NCBI GenBank assembly: GCA_046533895.1
Contig: JAWDOK010000006.1
Span: 1-64,000, forward strand
Direction: 5' to 3'
Source of the DNA: Acidianus hospitalis
GTDB lineage: Archaea > Thermoproteota > Thermoprotei_A > Sulfolobales > Sulfolobaceae
Length of the DNA stretch: 64,000 nt
Shown piece by piece: positions 16,902 to 26,581 of this stretch. The position numbers were made by a program, and so were the translations under genes. Under the pieces are notes generated by a model that was not told the origin of the DNA, searched no databases, and saw only the letters and a program-made list of their open reading frames with translations. The number at the start of each line of letters is the position of its first letter. Positions within the stretch are counted from its first letter, which is position 1.

Positions 16902-18283
16902 ATCCCATCATTTATGACTTTAAAAGATCCTTCCTTAGATTATCTGTCCTCATTTTTTTAGTAGTATTTGCAGCAGTAGGTGTAGAAATTGGTTACTTGG
17001 TTTATCATTCTTCTGTTGAAAATTTACCTGCATCCTCATACTATAATATGAACTTTGTTGGTGTTAGTTTCGGCTTTCCTAACGGTACAGTGAAGGTTCA
17101 CGGATATGTATTCGATAACCGAGGCTGTCCGTTAGTAGCAACAATAGAAATGGTAAGCAATTCTGGTAAAGTTGTATCAATGACACAGAGCAATTCTTCA
17201 GGGTTTTTCACAATTCAAGGTAATAACGCAAGTTACATAATAGTTAAATATTCCACATACGAAGAGAAGGCAACAATTACACCAATTGCTGCTGGCAAAT
17301 CCTTATTACAACAACATACAGGGATGTGTATCTGTATTATATACAATGTTTCAGATTTCTATAATTATTATGAATATTATGGAGAAGGAGGATTAGCTGT
17401 TATTACCGGAGTTAAAAACTGTGTGGGAAAGTTGATACTTGCATCTACTTTTAATCAAGGCGAATTTAACTTAACGTTCTATAACCAAGATTTAAAGGCT
17501 ATAGGATCTTGCATCATTAATTATTCCGGTTACGTAACTATTAATTCGATAAAAATTAAGCCTGGAACTCAGTATATTTCCTTGGGAAGCAAGAGCTCTA
17601 CAGGATTTACGATCGAAGGCCAACCTATCGAATACTCACCAATACCAAATATAGAATACGCAATTAACCAAGGCGTTATTTCTTCCTCTTCTTTATTCCA
17701 ATCGTTCTTCCCAATAATAATGATATACCTAGTTTACGCGCTTTATTCTAAACTTATTGACAGCGGTGCAATAGAGTTCATAATATCAAGACCGTTAACT
17801 AGGGCAAGCTTTTACCTAACCAGACTTACCAGCGGATTATTAACTGGAGTGGCAACTAGTGTTATATTTAGCCTAGTAGTAGGAGGTACTTTTTCAATTT
17901 TAATTCATTATTTCCCTGGTTTTGTAGTTATAATGTTAATAATAGAGTTAATCTCAATCCTCAGCTTTTACTATATACTTTCGTTCATGCTAAGTAATTT
18001 CATTAAATCTGCAACAGCAACTTTAGGAATTTCCATAGCACTATTCTTCATAATTAGAATAGTTGAAGGAATATTGCCAATATTTCTACCTACTAACGCA
18101 TCGAATATAATAGGTTATTACGTAAATCCCACGTCCATCTGCTCAGTTGCGACGTATTTATCAACTCACTTAACATTAGCAGGAGCGCCTTTTAATTTAG
18201 GGATATCAATAGTTGCACAGTTAGCCTGGTTAATAGGTCTCTCATTACTAGGGTACTTAAAGTTCAGAAGAATGGATCTATAA
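16898..18283 (+). CDS. ABC-2 type permease with a large external Ig-like loop
   Basis: A 461-residue membrane protein. After a first helix (about residues 12-34) comes an external domain of about 230 residues that includes VKVHGYVFDNRGCPLVATIE and SGFFTIQG, the pattern of a carboxypeptidase-regulatory-like beta-sandwich. Five or six membrane helices follow, including IIMIYLVYALYSKL and the ABC-2 segment IEFIISRPLTRASFYLTRL. It pairs with the ATPase at 15981. It ends 40 bp from the convergent MFS gene. Confidence 0.75.
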   Translation: MNPIIYDFKRSFLRLSVLIFLVVFAAVGVEIGYLVYHSSVENLPASSYYNMNFVGVSFGFPNGTVKVHGYVFDNRGCPLVATIEMVSNSGKVVSMTQSNSSGFFTIQGNNASYIIVKYSTYEEKATITPIAAGKSLLQQHTGMCICIIYNVSDFYNYYEYYGEGGLAVITGVKNCVGKLILASTFNQGEFNLTFYNQDLKAIGSCIINYSGYVTINSIKIKPGTQYISLGSKSSTGFTIEGQPIEYSPIPNIEYAINQGVISSSSLFQSFFPIIMIYLVYALYSKLIDSGAIEFIISRPLTRASFYLTRLTSGLLTGVATSVIFSLVVGGTFSILIHYFPGFVVIMLIIELISILSFYYILSFMLSNFIKSATATLGISIALFFIIRIVEGILPIFLPTNASNIIGYYVNPTSICSVATYLSTHLTLAGAPFNLGISIVAQLAWLIGLSLLGYLKFRRMDL

Positions 18284-18322
18284 CCTTTAAAGAATATGGC
18301 TTTTTCATCTCTTATTTTATAA

Positions 18323-19447
18323 TTATTCATTTTTGTCACTTTTTACTAAAGGATAATAGAGCAAAGCGGAAGAGAATCCTAATAAGGATATTAAAAACCA
18401 CAGGATGAGAGGAGACGAGTAAAGGTAATAATTCATTAAAAAACTCGCATAAGAAGAACCCAGTACTCTGCCCAAGGCCGTTACCATTCCGTAAATTCCT
18501 ATCTCTCTTCCTCTTACTTCGTCTCTTGATAATGAAGAAGCAATGGCTTGCGAAAGAGGAGAAACTATCATTTCTGCTAAAGTAATAAAGACTATATCAA
18601 TTACTGCAAGAATAAAATTAGTAACAAAGGCAACAAATAAGTAGGAGAAAGCATATATTATCATTCCTAGAATTATCATCTTTATAGTGAGTTTTCTTCC
18701 TATAAATTCCTGGAAGATGACTATTAATAACCCGTTAACCATGAAAAGTAAGCTAACTTGAAACGTTGACAATCCCACGATTAGGTTATAGTAGGTAAGT
18801 AGGGAAAATCCTAGTTGACCCATTATCATGAAAGTTAAGAAAGTAGGTATTAGGAAAAGGATAAACTCTTTTGATAGGTTTAGAGAAATGCCTATTTTTC
18901 CTTTAAAATCCGGTAAAGAAAAGAGCAACGGTATAGGTAAAAGAGAAATTATTGAAGAAACCAGTAGTAACTCCCTAAATCCTGAAATTGTAAACAGAAT
19001 CCCTCCAATAACCGGTCCTACTGCCCAACCCGCGTTTATTCCAACCCTTATTCTACTAAAAGAGATTACTAAACCTTTAAACTCCTTATTTAAATCCCCA
19101 ACCATGGAAGTATTAGAAACATTATATATTGAATTAAAGAACGTTTGAAGTAGGATAAAGAAGACAATAGCTAAAGGAAGATTAAGTAAAAACGCTAAGA
19201 GTAGAGAGATTGAAGCCGAGAGAGAGGAGATAACCATTGATTTAACTCTTCCTAGAAAGTCAGTCATGTATCCTCCTATAATGTAAGCGAGGACACTTAT
19301 TACTCCTTGTATAATATAAAAAAGGGAGACGAAATCGAGAGAGAAGTGGTAAACTTCGTAAAGTGCAAAACCTATAAAAGGCCATATTATTGAACCGCTT
19401 AAAGCTCTAGACCCACCTATTAACGCAAGCTTATTGATTTCCTTCAA
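18323..19447 (-). CDS. MFS transporter
   Basis: A 374-residue major facilitator with about 11-12 helices. The loop 2-3 motif appears as GGYMTDFLGRVKSMV (about residues 58-72). The substrate is unknown. It reads leftwards, convergent with the ABC exporter genes, and its promoter lies in the 19448-19629 gap shared with the divergent Fe-S membrane gene. A second, related MFS lies at 22967. Confidence 0.8.
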   Translation of the reverse strand: MKEINKLALIGGSRALSGSIIWPFIGFALYEVYHFSLDFVSLFYIIQGVISVLAYIIGGYMTDFLGRVKSMVISSLSASISLLLAFLLNLPLAIVFFILLQTFFNSIYNVSNTSMVGDLNKEFKGLVISFSRIRVGINAGWAVGPVIGGILFTISGFRELLLVSSIISLLPIPLLFSLPDFKGKIGISLNLSKEFILFLIPTFLTFMIMGQLGFSLLTYYNLIVGLSTFQVSLLFMVNGLLIVIFQEFIGRKLTIKMIILGMIIYAFSYLFVAFVTNFILAVIDIVFITLAEMIVSPLSQAIASSLSRDEVRGREIGIYGMVTALGRVLGSSYASFLMNYYLYSSPLILWFLISLLGFSSALLYYPLVKSDKNE

Positions 19448-19629
19448 CGGCTTATTAAACTTCTCTTCTTGTTAAAAAGATTTTTCACCTTATTGGTTGC
19501 ATTATACTTAATGTCAAACAATTAATGAAAGAAAATAAGGATTAAATCTAAATATAAAGGAAATAATCATAAAAAAGTTATATAGATTTAGTAAGAAAAA
19601 GTTATAAACATAAGTACGCATCTTCTATC

Positions 19630-21531
19630 ATGAATAATTTCCTTCTCCTTTTTGGAATAGCATTCTCAATGCTTGCTTTAATGATTTACGTAATTTATGA
19701 GGTAGAGAAATGGAGGAGTGAAAGAAGAGTACTTACAGCTTTATACATTGAAGGAATGATGCTAACAATGAACATTGGTGCTTACCTTTATGTTACTTAT
19801 CATTGTCTATTCTATTTCCTAGTGATAAATGGCGCTTATGCTTTCCTTGGTTTATATTCAATCCTTTCAATTAAAAGCATAGAAAGAAAAAGAGGAGTTA
19901 TTTACGCAATCTTTTCTCTATTTATGGTTATTTCAGAGTTCTTCATGGGTTCACTATTTGTAGTCCTGCAAACAGGAAAGCCTGCTACAATAGATTCTTC
20001 TGTGGAGAACGTTTGGTTTGTAAGCGTAATGCTTGCAGAAATGTCCTTTACTTTCTATTTATCCTTCAGAAAATTAGACAAAATTACTAGAAATTACCTT
20101 CTTTCGTTACTTTTACTAATGCCGTGGTTTCCTGCACTCTTCCCCAACGTTGTTATACCTTTCTGGGCTTCGGCAATAATAATGATAGGAGCAACCATAA
20201 TGATATATGAAACGCTTTATAATCAAAGGCTAAGGGCAAACCAAGAGACCTTTACAACCATGGAGTTAATGGCAATATATATGTTAATGATGCTAGGAGA
20301 GTTCTTGTACTTCATTTATTCAACTCTTGTAGTATTCGACATTTCAATGATGATAGCCATGACGTGGTTTATATTTAGGTCTCTAGCAGGACCGAATCCT
20401 ATAAAAGGAAACTATTTAAGGAACTCTAAGTTAGCTTTTGGAATAATATTCCTAACCTTCATCATGGAATTCTTTATGGGAGGAACTCTGGATTTCGTTG
20501 AAGGAGTATTTTCTCCTGGAATAAGCGATTTCATTTCAAGTTTATCGTTACCTTGGTTGCCGTTAAATTCCGTACAAGGTGCAATTTGGGATTTCATAGA
20601 CGTAATTGGGAGCGTGCTAGGTAGTGTATGGTTCCTTATAATGATGGGAATAGAAATGGGATTCTTAGCTTTTAAGAAAATGATGGAAATGCACGTCAGG
20701 GAGGTTAGAGTAAGAATGATGCTAATGATAATAGCTTATGCTATTTACTCAATTTACATACCCACTTTCTCTCCCATATCCTCTATTTCGCAATACGTTC
20801 CTTATTTATGGTCTATGGGAATAGGAACTCTTGCTCCCGTAAGTAATTCCGTCCTCGTCGGTCTAATAGGTACTTACGTGGTGTATGCAATACTCTCTTT
20901 CTTGTTCGGTAGTAGAAATTTATGCGCAGTCACTTGCACTGCACCTTTAATGTATCAAGGTAACTTTTATGATGCATTAAAAGTATATAATAGAACTTCA
21001 AGGCTTGGAAAGAAGACCTTAACTTCTAAGTTTTCACCTTGGTATAAGGCAATAGCCCTGGGAATTTCGATTTTCGTATTAGCTTCCGCAATCGTATCTT
21101 ACCTAAACAGCGAAGGAATCCTGCACTTTACGGTATATGGTGTAGATATTACCTTACTTATATACTTCATTTGGTTCGACATAATGTGGTATATTCTCTT
21201 CATATCCATTCCTTTCCTAGGAACTTTCGCTTGTGTAACTACCGGCTATTGTTACTGGGGAGTATTTAATCAAGCAGTAAGCAGAATAGGATTATTTAGG
21301 CTAAAAGTGAAAGACCCCCAACAATGTTTAAATTGCAAAACCGTGGACTGTGCAACTGCTTGCCCAGTAGGGCTTACTGACATGAGAGCTTCCTTCATAA
21401 AGAATGGAGAGTTCAGATCAATGAAATGCATAGGCATAGGAGAGTGTGTGAATGCTTGCCCTTATGACAATATAATGTTCTATGACGTTAGGCATTGGCT
21501 AAAGGAAAAATTTAGTAAAGTGAGTAGTTGA
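19630..21531 (+). CDS. Polytopic membrane protein with C-terminal 4Fe-4S ferredoxin domain
   Basis: A 633-residue protein with about 14 membrane helices and a cytoplasmic tail carrying two cysteine clusters: CLNCKTVDCATACPVG and CIGIGECVNACPYDN. The second fits a 4Fe-4S ferredoxin site; the first has the same ending with a wider spacing. This suggests quinone- or electron-transfer-linked chemistry at the membrane. The N-terminal part resembles the next gene (shared E-(V/A)-E after helix 1 and an AEM helix), so the pair arose by duplication. I do not recognise a named complex. Its stop overlaps the next start. Confidence 0.65.
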   Translation: MNNFLLLFGIAFSMLALMIYVIYEVEKWRSERRVLTALYIEGMMLTMNIGAYLYVTYHCLFYFLVINGAYAFLGLYSILSIKSIERKRGVIYAIFSLFMVISEFFMGSLFVVLQTGKPATIDSSVENVWFVSVMLAEMSFTFYLSFRKLDKITRNYLLSLLLLMPWFPALFPNVVIPFWASAIIMIGATIMIYETLYNQRLRANQETFTTMELMAIYMLMMLGEFLYFIYSTLVVFDISMMIAMTWFIFRSLAGPNPIKGNYLRNSKLAFGIIFLTFIMEFFMGGTLDFVEGVFSPGISDFISSLSLPWLPLNSVQGAIWDFIDVIGSVLGSVWFLIMMGIEMGFLAFKKMMEMHVREVRVRMMLMIIAYAIYSIYIPTFSPISSISQYVPYLWSMGIGTLAPVSNSVLVGLIGTYVVYAILSFLFGSRNLCAVTCTAPLMYQGNFYDALKVYNRTSRLGKKTLTSKFSPWYKAIALGISIFVLASAIVSYLNSEGILHFTVYGVDITLLIYFIWFDIMWYILFISIPFLGTFACVTTGYCYWGVFNQAVSRIGLFRLKVKDPQQCLNCKTVDCATACPVGLTDMRASFIKNGEFRSMKCIGIGECVNACPYDNIMFYDVRHWLKEKFSKVSS

Positions 21532-22262
21532 ACATGGAAGATCTTTTCTTACTTTCAATAATTGCGGGAGTAATGGTAACAGCTATTGTATTTTTACTTC
21601 ACGAGGCTGAAAGAGTAAAGAGCAAGTTAGGCTTTTCTTTAGTTGTTTTCGGCTTCGTAATGATGATTACAATGTTTCTAGGCGCAAGCTTTTACTTATT
21701 ATCTCCTAGTAACCTATCTCTTGCTGAGGCAATATTAATAAATAATTTTACAATGATTGCCTACATTCTTTTGGTATTTCCTTTCATTAAGAAGTTTAAG
21801 GTAAAATTTGAGATGAGCTCTATAAGTTCATTAAGCGTATCTCTCCTTGCAGTTATAAACGAGATTTTGATGAGCTTAACTTTTAATATTGCTTGTGGGG
21901 TGAGCAATTTATTTTACTTTACTTTCAATAGTGGTTGGTTCTTTTATCCTATGATGGCCGAAATGCTTTCAATTTATCTGATTCATTACATCAAGGGTGA
22001 GTTTAGGAAAGACTTATTTCCTCTAATCGGCATAACCTCTTTCCCGCCTACGCTTATAGACAATGCCAAGTGGTTTTATTCATCCTTAGCTATTTCCTTG
22101 GCTTTAAGCGGATTAGGAGTAATAAATAGTAAAGGATTTATAAGAGGGATGTATGTGGCATTAATTTTATCTTTATTACTATTATTCAAGGTTTACATAA
22201 TCTACGACGTTGTAGTTACTTTATCAATGATAACTTATTACTTCTCACTACTCAGTCAATAA
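21528..22262 (+). CDS. Membrane protein, paralogue of the N-terminal part of the upstream gene
   Basis: A 244-residue protein with about seven helices. It starts 4 bp inside the end of the Fe-S membrane gene. Its opening (a helix ending HEAERVKSK) and its WFFYPMMAEM helix mirror EVEKWRSER and WFVSVMLAEM of the upstream protein. No Fe-S motif. It is probably the second subunit of the same membrane complex. The 3' end overlaps the convergent vapC by 11 bp. Confidence 0.6.
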   Translation: MNMEDLFLLSIIAGVMVTAIVFLLHEAERVKSKLGFSLVVFGFVMMITMFLGASFYLLSPSNLSLAEAILINNFTMIAYILLVFPFIKKFKVKFEMSSISSLSVSLLAVINEILMSLTFNIACGVSNLFYFTFNSGWFFYPMMAEMLSIYLIHYIKGEFRKDLFPLIGITSFPPTLIDNAKWFYSSLAISLALSGLGVINSKGFIRGMYVALILSLLLLFKVYIIYDVVVTLSMITYYFSLLSQ

Positions 22263-22653
22263 ATTCTACCTCTTCTATGCTTTTCTTTGCAAGCTCTTCT
22301 TCTCTCCTAAATAATGCCTTGGTTTTAAGGAATTTAGCAGTAGCTATACTAAAACAGTCGGCTAATGAAATTGAATATGTACATTTGCATTCTGCAGCAT
22401 ATTTTAAAATTATAGGTTTAACACCTATTATTTCATAATATCCAGATTTTATTATACTCTTGATAATCTCTTCTGCTTTTTCTTTTCCTATTTTTCTACA
22501 AAGTACATAATATACTTCTGTAAGATTAACAGTGTTGATATAGGGTATAATCTCTTCATTCAGTATCTTTTCATAATAATCTCGAAATTCTCCTTCAAGA
22601 AACGATAAGATAACTCCGGAATCAAGAACTATTTTCGTCTTCTTTACGTCCAT
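22252..22653 (-). CDS. vapC: VapC-type PIN toxin
   Basis: A 133-residue PIN-domain protein: IVLDSGVILSFLEG gives the first Asp (about residue 10), VNLTEVYYVL the Glu, and SLADCFSIATAKFL the third acidic site. A final acidic residue is in RREEEL. It overlaps the upstream antitoxin gene by 32 bp, the usual vapBC order. Expected to be a site-specific RNase. All key residues are present. Confidence 0.8.
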   Translation of the reverse strand: MDVKKTKIVLDSGVILSFLEGEFRDYYEKILNEEIIPYINTVNLTEVYYVLCRKIGKEKAEEIIKSIIKSGYYEIIGVKPIILKYAAECKCTYSISLADCFSIATAKFLKTKALFRREEELAKKSIEEVEFID

Positions 22654-22885
22654 TTAAGAGTTCCTCGTATAAATTCACTCCTTTAGCTATTCCAAATAAT
22701 TTTTCAGCAGTTTTCCTATCCTTAAACCTCTTCTCAATTAAATAGTTTATAACGTCGTCATAGGATACTCTCTTTCCGGTCTTTTTCTCGAGCATTCCGG
22801 CAATTTCCGTGAGCTTCTTCTTAGTTTCTGGTTTTATTTTTATGCTTTCCATATTTTCTACTTTTTCCACCAGATATTTAAGCAT
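22622..22885 (-). CDS. vapB: VapB-type antitoxin
   Basis: An 87-residue protein with a DNA-binding-like N-terminus (IKIKPETKKKLTEIAGML) and a C-terminal tail FGIAKGVNLYEELLNGRKED that would bind the toxin. A minus-strand TATATAAG lies about 28 bp before ATG 22885, so the first ATG is used on a leaderless mRNA. It is coupled to vapC downstream. Confidence 0.75.
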   Translation of the reverse strand: MLKYLVEKVENMESIKIKPETKKKLTEIAGMLEKKTGKRVSYDDVINYLIEKRFKDRKTAEKLFGIAKGVNLYEELLNGRKEDENSS

Positions 22886-22966
22886 TAGGTAGAGGTTTTT
22901 AGAAACTGCTTATATACAAGCATGTTTAGAGATTAACAATAAAAAGGTCTAGCTAAATAGATACGC

Positions 22967-24052
22967 GTGAGAAAAGAAGAATTCTTGCTTATACTTTCAT
23001 CCTCATTGTCAGGATTGATAATGGGTAGCAATTCTATAATTATTTCACTTTATCTACTCTCTTTAGGTTTATCTGCATTAGAAATTGGAGAATTACTTTC
23101 CTTGGGGGTTTTGGTAGGTTCTTTCGTTTCCCTCATTTTATCATTTCTTGGCGACCTCTATGGGAGGAAGAAATTTGCTATAATTTCTAGGTTGATAAGT
23201 ACGGTATCCTTCTTCTTTCTCTTCCTAGGTATTCCAATTGCTTACATATTCTCATTAACCTGGGGTGCAGGCGGACTTCTATTTTCTTTATTAGCAGAAA
23301 AATCCAGTAATTTGGACAAGGCACTGGGTGTAAGGCAAAGCCTTACTATCGTATTTTCAGTTGTGGGAAGTTTGTTACCAATATTTCTGGAATATAGGGG
23401 AATTCTCTTCTTAGATGTTCTAATTAACTTAGTAGCGCTATCACTTCTTCTTCCTATAACAGAAAAGTTCAAAGGCAGTAAAAAGTTAAAGATAGGTAGC
23501 ATTAAAGTCGTATCAAAGTTCTCAACAGAGGCAATAATAGGTTTAGGAGCAGGATTGGTAATTCCGTTAATGTCTCTTTGGTTTTATTTAAAGTTCGGGG
23601 TAACGGGGGCAGAAATGAGCCCGGTTTTCGCATTATCAGAGTTAACTTTAGCTTTTAGTAGTTACGGCTCTGTTTTATTAGCTGAAAGGCTTGGTAGAGT
23701 TAAAACCATAGTTTATACTCATTCCTTGGCAATTGTTCTCCTCTTTCTACTGCCCTTGTCTCCAGATTTTTTAATAGCTTCATTAATATTCGTGGTTAGA
23801 AATGTATTAATGAATATGACCTCTCCAGTATTTGAAAGTTTCCTCTTAAGGTTAATTCCTGAGGAAGAAAGGGGAAGAGCTAATGGAATAGTGAACTTTA
23901 TGGAATCGATACCCAGAGCTATAGGACCAAGCATAGGAGGTTACTTCTTTAATGAGGGAAATTTAATTTTACCGTTCTTCATTACTGGTTTCCTTTACTC
24001 CTTCGCCACAATCCTTTTCTTCATTTGGTTTAAGAGAGAGGAACATCTTTAA
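22967..24052 (+). CDS. MFS transporter
   Basis: A 361-residue major facilitator starting at GTG. The conserved loop reads SFLGDLYGRKKFAIISRL (about residues 58-75), and the matching loop in the second half is LLAERLGRVKTIVYTH. About 11 helices. No substrate can be assigned. It is divergent from vapBC, with the start only 81 bp away, and is followed by a hypothetical gene after 23 bp. Confidence 0.8.
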   Translation: MRKEEFLLILSSSLSGLIMGSNSIIISLYLLSLGLSALEIGELLSLGVLVGSFVSLILSFLGDLYGRKKFAIISRLISTVSFFFLFLGIPIAYIFSLTWGAGGLLFSLLAEKSSNLDKALGVRQSLTIVFSVVGSLLPIFLEYRGILFLDVLINLVALSLLLPITEKFKGSKKLKIGSIKVVSKFSTEAIIGLGAGLVIPLMSLWFYLKFGVTGAEMSPVFALSELTLAFSSYGSVLLAERLGRVKTIVYTHSLAIVLLFLLPLSPDFLIASLIFVVRNVLMNMTSPVFESFLLRLIPEEERGRANGIVNFMESIPRAIGPSIGGYFFNEGNLILPFFITGFLYSFATILFFIWFKREEHL

Positions 24053-24075
24053 ACCTTGTTTCGTATATTTACATA

Positions 24076-25227
24076 ATGCTAGAATCAATACTGCCAAACT
24101 CAATACTAATTGATGCAGGCAATAGGAAGGAGTTTACAGACCCTAACTTTGTAGTTTCCCTATTCTTACTGCCGTTTATGTATGAGAAAAAGCCGGAAGA
24201 GAAGGAATACCTAGAGGTTATTGAAAGCATAAAGTTTGAATCTTATGACGAATTGAACGAGATAAGGAATAAAGATTTTCCAATGTATGCTACTTATTTC
24301 CAACAGAAGGTTTTAAACGATTATATCTCTGGAAAGGCATACGCTCGAAACGCTATAAGCTTTCTACTCAACAAGTTTAAAGACGAGAAAGAAGCAGAAA
24401 AAATAAAGGAAGAATATGAGGACTTCATTCTAGATAAGTTGTCCTTAAAGGAGTTCTTTAAACCTTCGAGCGATGAAGAGCCAAAATATGTATTCCCCTA
24501 TGTTTGGAGGTTTTATACTCCAAATTTTGATGAGACTGTAAAGAAAGTAACCTCTGGGAAGGAAATAGTAAGCGATTACATGGGGTTAACTACATACGTG
24601 ATTTTAGTTTCTAAAGAGCTTTTCCCTTTCTTTAGGCCATACGTCTTCCTATCTAATTCTCGACCTAGAATAGGCTTAAAGATGGGTGAGGTACTTATAG
24701 ACCCCGAAGAGATTATAGTAACTCAGCTAAATGAAGACAGGCTTTCTTTTTCAAGGAAATTCCTAGAAAAAGAATTAGGAAAATTGGAGTCGAAGGAATT
24801 ATCTTCATTTATAGAATCAAAAAGTGAAACTAGCAGGAGAATAATACTCTCCTCCCTCAGATACGCTAATTGGGCTTTAAAGAAGAGCGGAATTTCCTTA
24901 GAAGACGCGGTTCACTTATTTGTTAAATTGAGGGAATTAATAGATGACGTTGAGAGAGATTTTCAGAAGGCAATAGATAATGGTGTGGACTTCAAAGAAA
25001 TTAAGGAGGAAGTTAAGAAGTACGGATGGTTAAACTTAGAAGTTACTCCTGCTGTAAATCCTTTAGCTTTAAAAAAATCAATAAGAATTATATCAATTAT
25101 GAAGGAGATTGGCGACATGTATTTTATTCCTTATTCAATAATAATGAGTGCTATAGTATCTACTTACGTTAGCGGGAAGGACTATAAGTTACTCCTTTAT
25201 GGATTAAAGACAAACAAATTCATTTAA
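24076..25227 (+). CDS. Soluble protein of unknown function
   Basis: A 383-residue mostly helical, charged protein. Segments include VFPYVWRFYTPNFDETV, FFRPYVFLSNSRPRIG and a long helical stretch around residues 265-320. I recognise no domain. It follows the MFS gene closely and converges on the primase-like gene at 25245 with 17 bp between stops. Whether it functions with either neighbour is unknown. Confidence 0.55.
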   Translation: MLESILPNSILIDAGNRKEFTDPNFVVSLFLLPFMYEKKPEEKEYLEVIESIKFESYDELNEIRNKDFPMYATYFQQKVLNDYISGKAYARNAISFLLNKFKDEKEAEKIKEEYEDFILDKLSLKEFFKPSSDEEPKYVFPYVWRFYTPNFDETVKKVTSGKEIVSDYMGLTTYVILVSKELFPFFRPYVFLSNSRPRIGLKMGEVLIDPEEIIVTQLNEDRLSFSRKFLEKELGKLESKELSSFIESKSETSRRIILSSLRYANWALKKSGISLEDAVHLFVKLRELIDDVERDFQKAIDNGVDFKEIKEEVKKYGWLNLEVTPAVNPLALKKSIRIISIMKEIGDMYFIPYSIIMSAIVSTYVSGKDYKLLLYGLKTNKFI

Positions 25228-25244
25228 AAATGGAGTATGACGAA

Positions 25245-26546
25245 TCATTTAAAGAAAGCGTCTAGGCCGCTCTTCCTATTTACAACTTTTTCTATGAACG
25301 CGTCACGAATTGGTAAGTACACTTTCTGATAAAATTCCCTCTGATTTTGCAAAACCTCTTTAGGAAACGAAGAAACGTATTTTACAGTTGCTTCCCAAGC
25401 CTTATCGTAAGGGATTACGGCGTTAATCTTCTCCTTAATTTCTCTATTATAATCTTCTGGAGTTTGCTCCTTATCACCTATTACGAAAAGCCCGTTTTCT
25501 GGATTCTGGTAAACTTGTTCTCCTGCAACTGTTACTAAAATTCTATCCTTCCTAAATTCTGCTGGCAACTTTTGTCCGGTAACTTTAGGAGTGTAACCCT
25601 TACCATAATACTTAGCCCACGCGTAAAATATTGCTCTATTTAATCCAAAAGACTCTGCCTTAGGCAAATCTCCGTAAAGTACATAATATCTTGCAGCCTG
25701 GACTATTCCCATTACTTGAAACCTACCTATCTTACCTTGCGGAGTAGTTCTTCTTTCTGGCTTTATTCCCTCGTGAGTTGGCTTATACTCAAGGATAGCT
25801 TTAGAAAGCAGCTCTTCTGTCTCGTCTTCTACATACCTTGAGAAGACTCCTTCTTCATGCCTAAAGTTGTCAGGCTTAGCCCAGTCTAAATTGAATTCGT
25901 GCAATTTATCTGGAGAAAAACAAACTGCTACATAATCCAATTCCTTGTGGAATGAGAGAGGAGCAGTGAATATTCTCTTTGCATCAATTAGCTCGTCTAT
26001 TTTAAGTACTCCTCCTGATTCGTCTGAGAGCTTCTTTATTTCGTCCTTAACTTTCCTTAATATGTATTGAACTATTGCATGGGCTGCAGTTAAAGGATCG
26101 TAATCTTTCGGTATAGCGTTTTCGTTTATCCTTACGTGAATTCCCTCACCGCTCCATAGTAAATAAACGGACATTGAAACTCCTTCCTTATCTAGGGCGG
26201 AAATAATTACATCTGCAGCCTTTATTGCGTATTCCCATTTATCTATCTTAGTGTCAATGTCAAAGAAAGGGGTATAAGCAACTATTTTGTCTCCACTCAC
26301 GTTTTCTTTATTAACTTTCTCATATTTTCCTGCAGTAGCGTAAATAGTCCTTGCGTTAAACCTCTTCACCAGAGAAGGAACCTCTTCCGGAGATGATAGG
26401 GATAGAGGCTCTTCACCGTTATACCTTATCATCGTTTTACCGTAAAGTGCAATCCACCTATTCTTTGAAAATTCAAAGATCTCCTTTTTTACTATCTCCT
26501 TGTTATAATGGGCAAGAAGTGACGACGGCATCATTTCTTTATCCAT
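25245..26546 (-). CDS. Archaeo-eukaryotic primase (AEP) superfamily protein
   Basis: A 433-residue protein with a primase small-subunit-like core: YTPFFDIDTKIDKW (about residues 91-104) is the hDhD motif, LLWSGEGIHVRINE the second motif with His, and DAKRIFTAPLSFHKELDYVA the third region with the family's conserved R-x-x-x-x-P-x-S-x-H look. The C-terminal third is charged with no clear domain. This is not the housekeeping PriS in size or ending. It probably makes primers or fills gaps. It is the second AEP-like gene in the window. Confidence 0.7.
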   Translation of the reverse strand: MDKEMMPSSLLAHYNKEIVKKEIFEFSKNRWIALYGKTMIRYNGEEPLSLSSPEEVPSLVKRFNARTIYATAGKYEKVNKENVSGDKIVAYTPFFDIDTKIDKWEYAIKAADVIISALDKEGVSMSVYLLWSGEGIHVRINENAIPKDYDPLTAAHAIVQYILRKVKDEIKKLSDESGGVLKIDELIDAKRIFTAPLSFHKELDYVAVCFSPDKLHEFNLDWAKPDNFRHEEGVFSRYVEDETEELLSKAILEYKPTHEGIKPERRTTPQGKIGRFQVMGIVQAARYYVLYGDLPKAESFGLNRAIFYAWAKYYGKGYTPKVTGQKLPAEFRKDRILVTVAGEQVYQNPENGLFVIGDKEQTPEDYNREIKEKINAVIPYDKAWEATVKYVSSFPKEVLQNQREFYQKVYLPIRDAFIEKVVNRKSGLDAFFK

Positions 26547-26581
26547 AGTTAATACTAGTGTAATAAAATTAAAAAGGGCTC

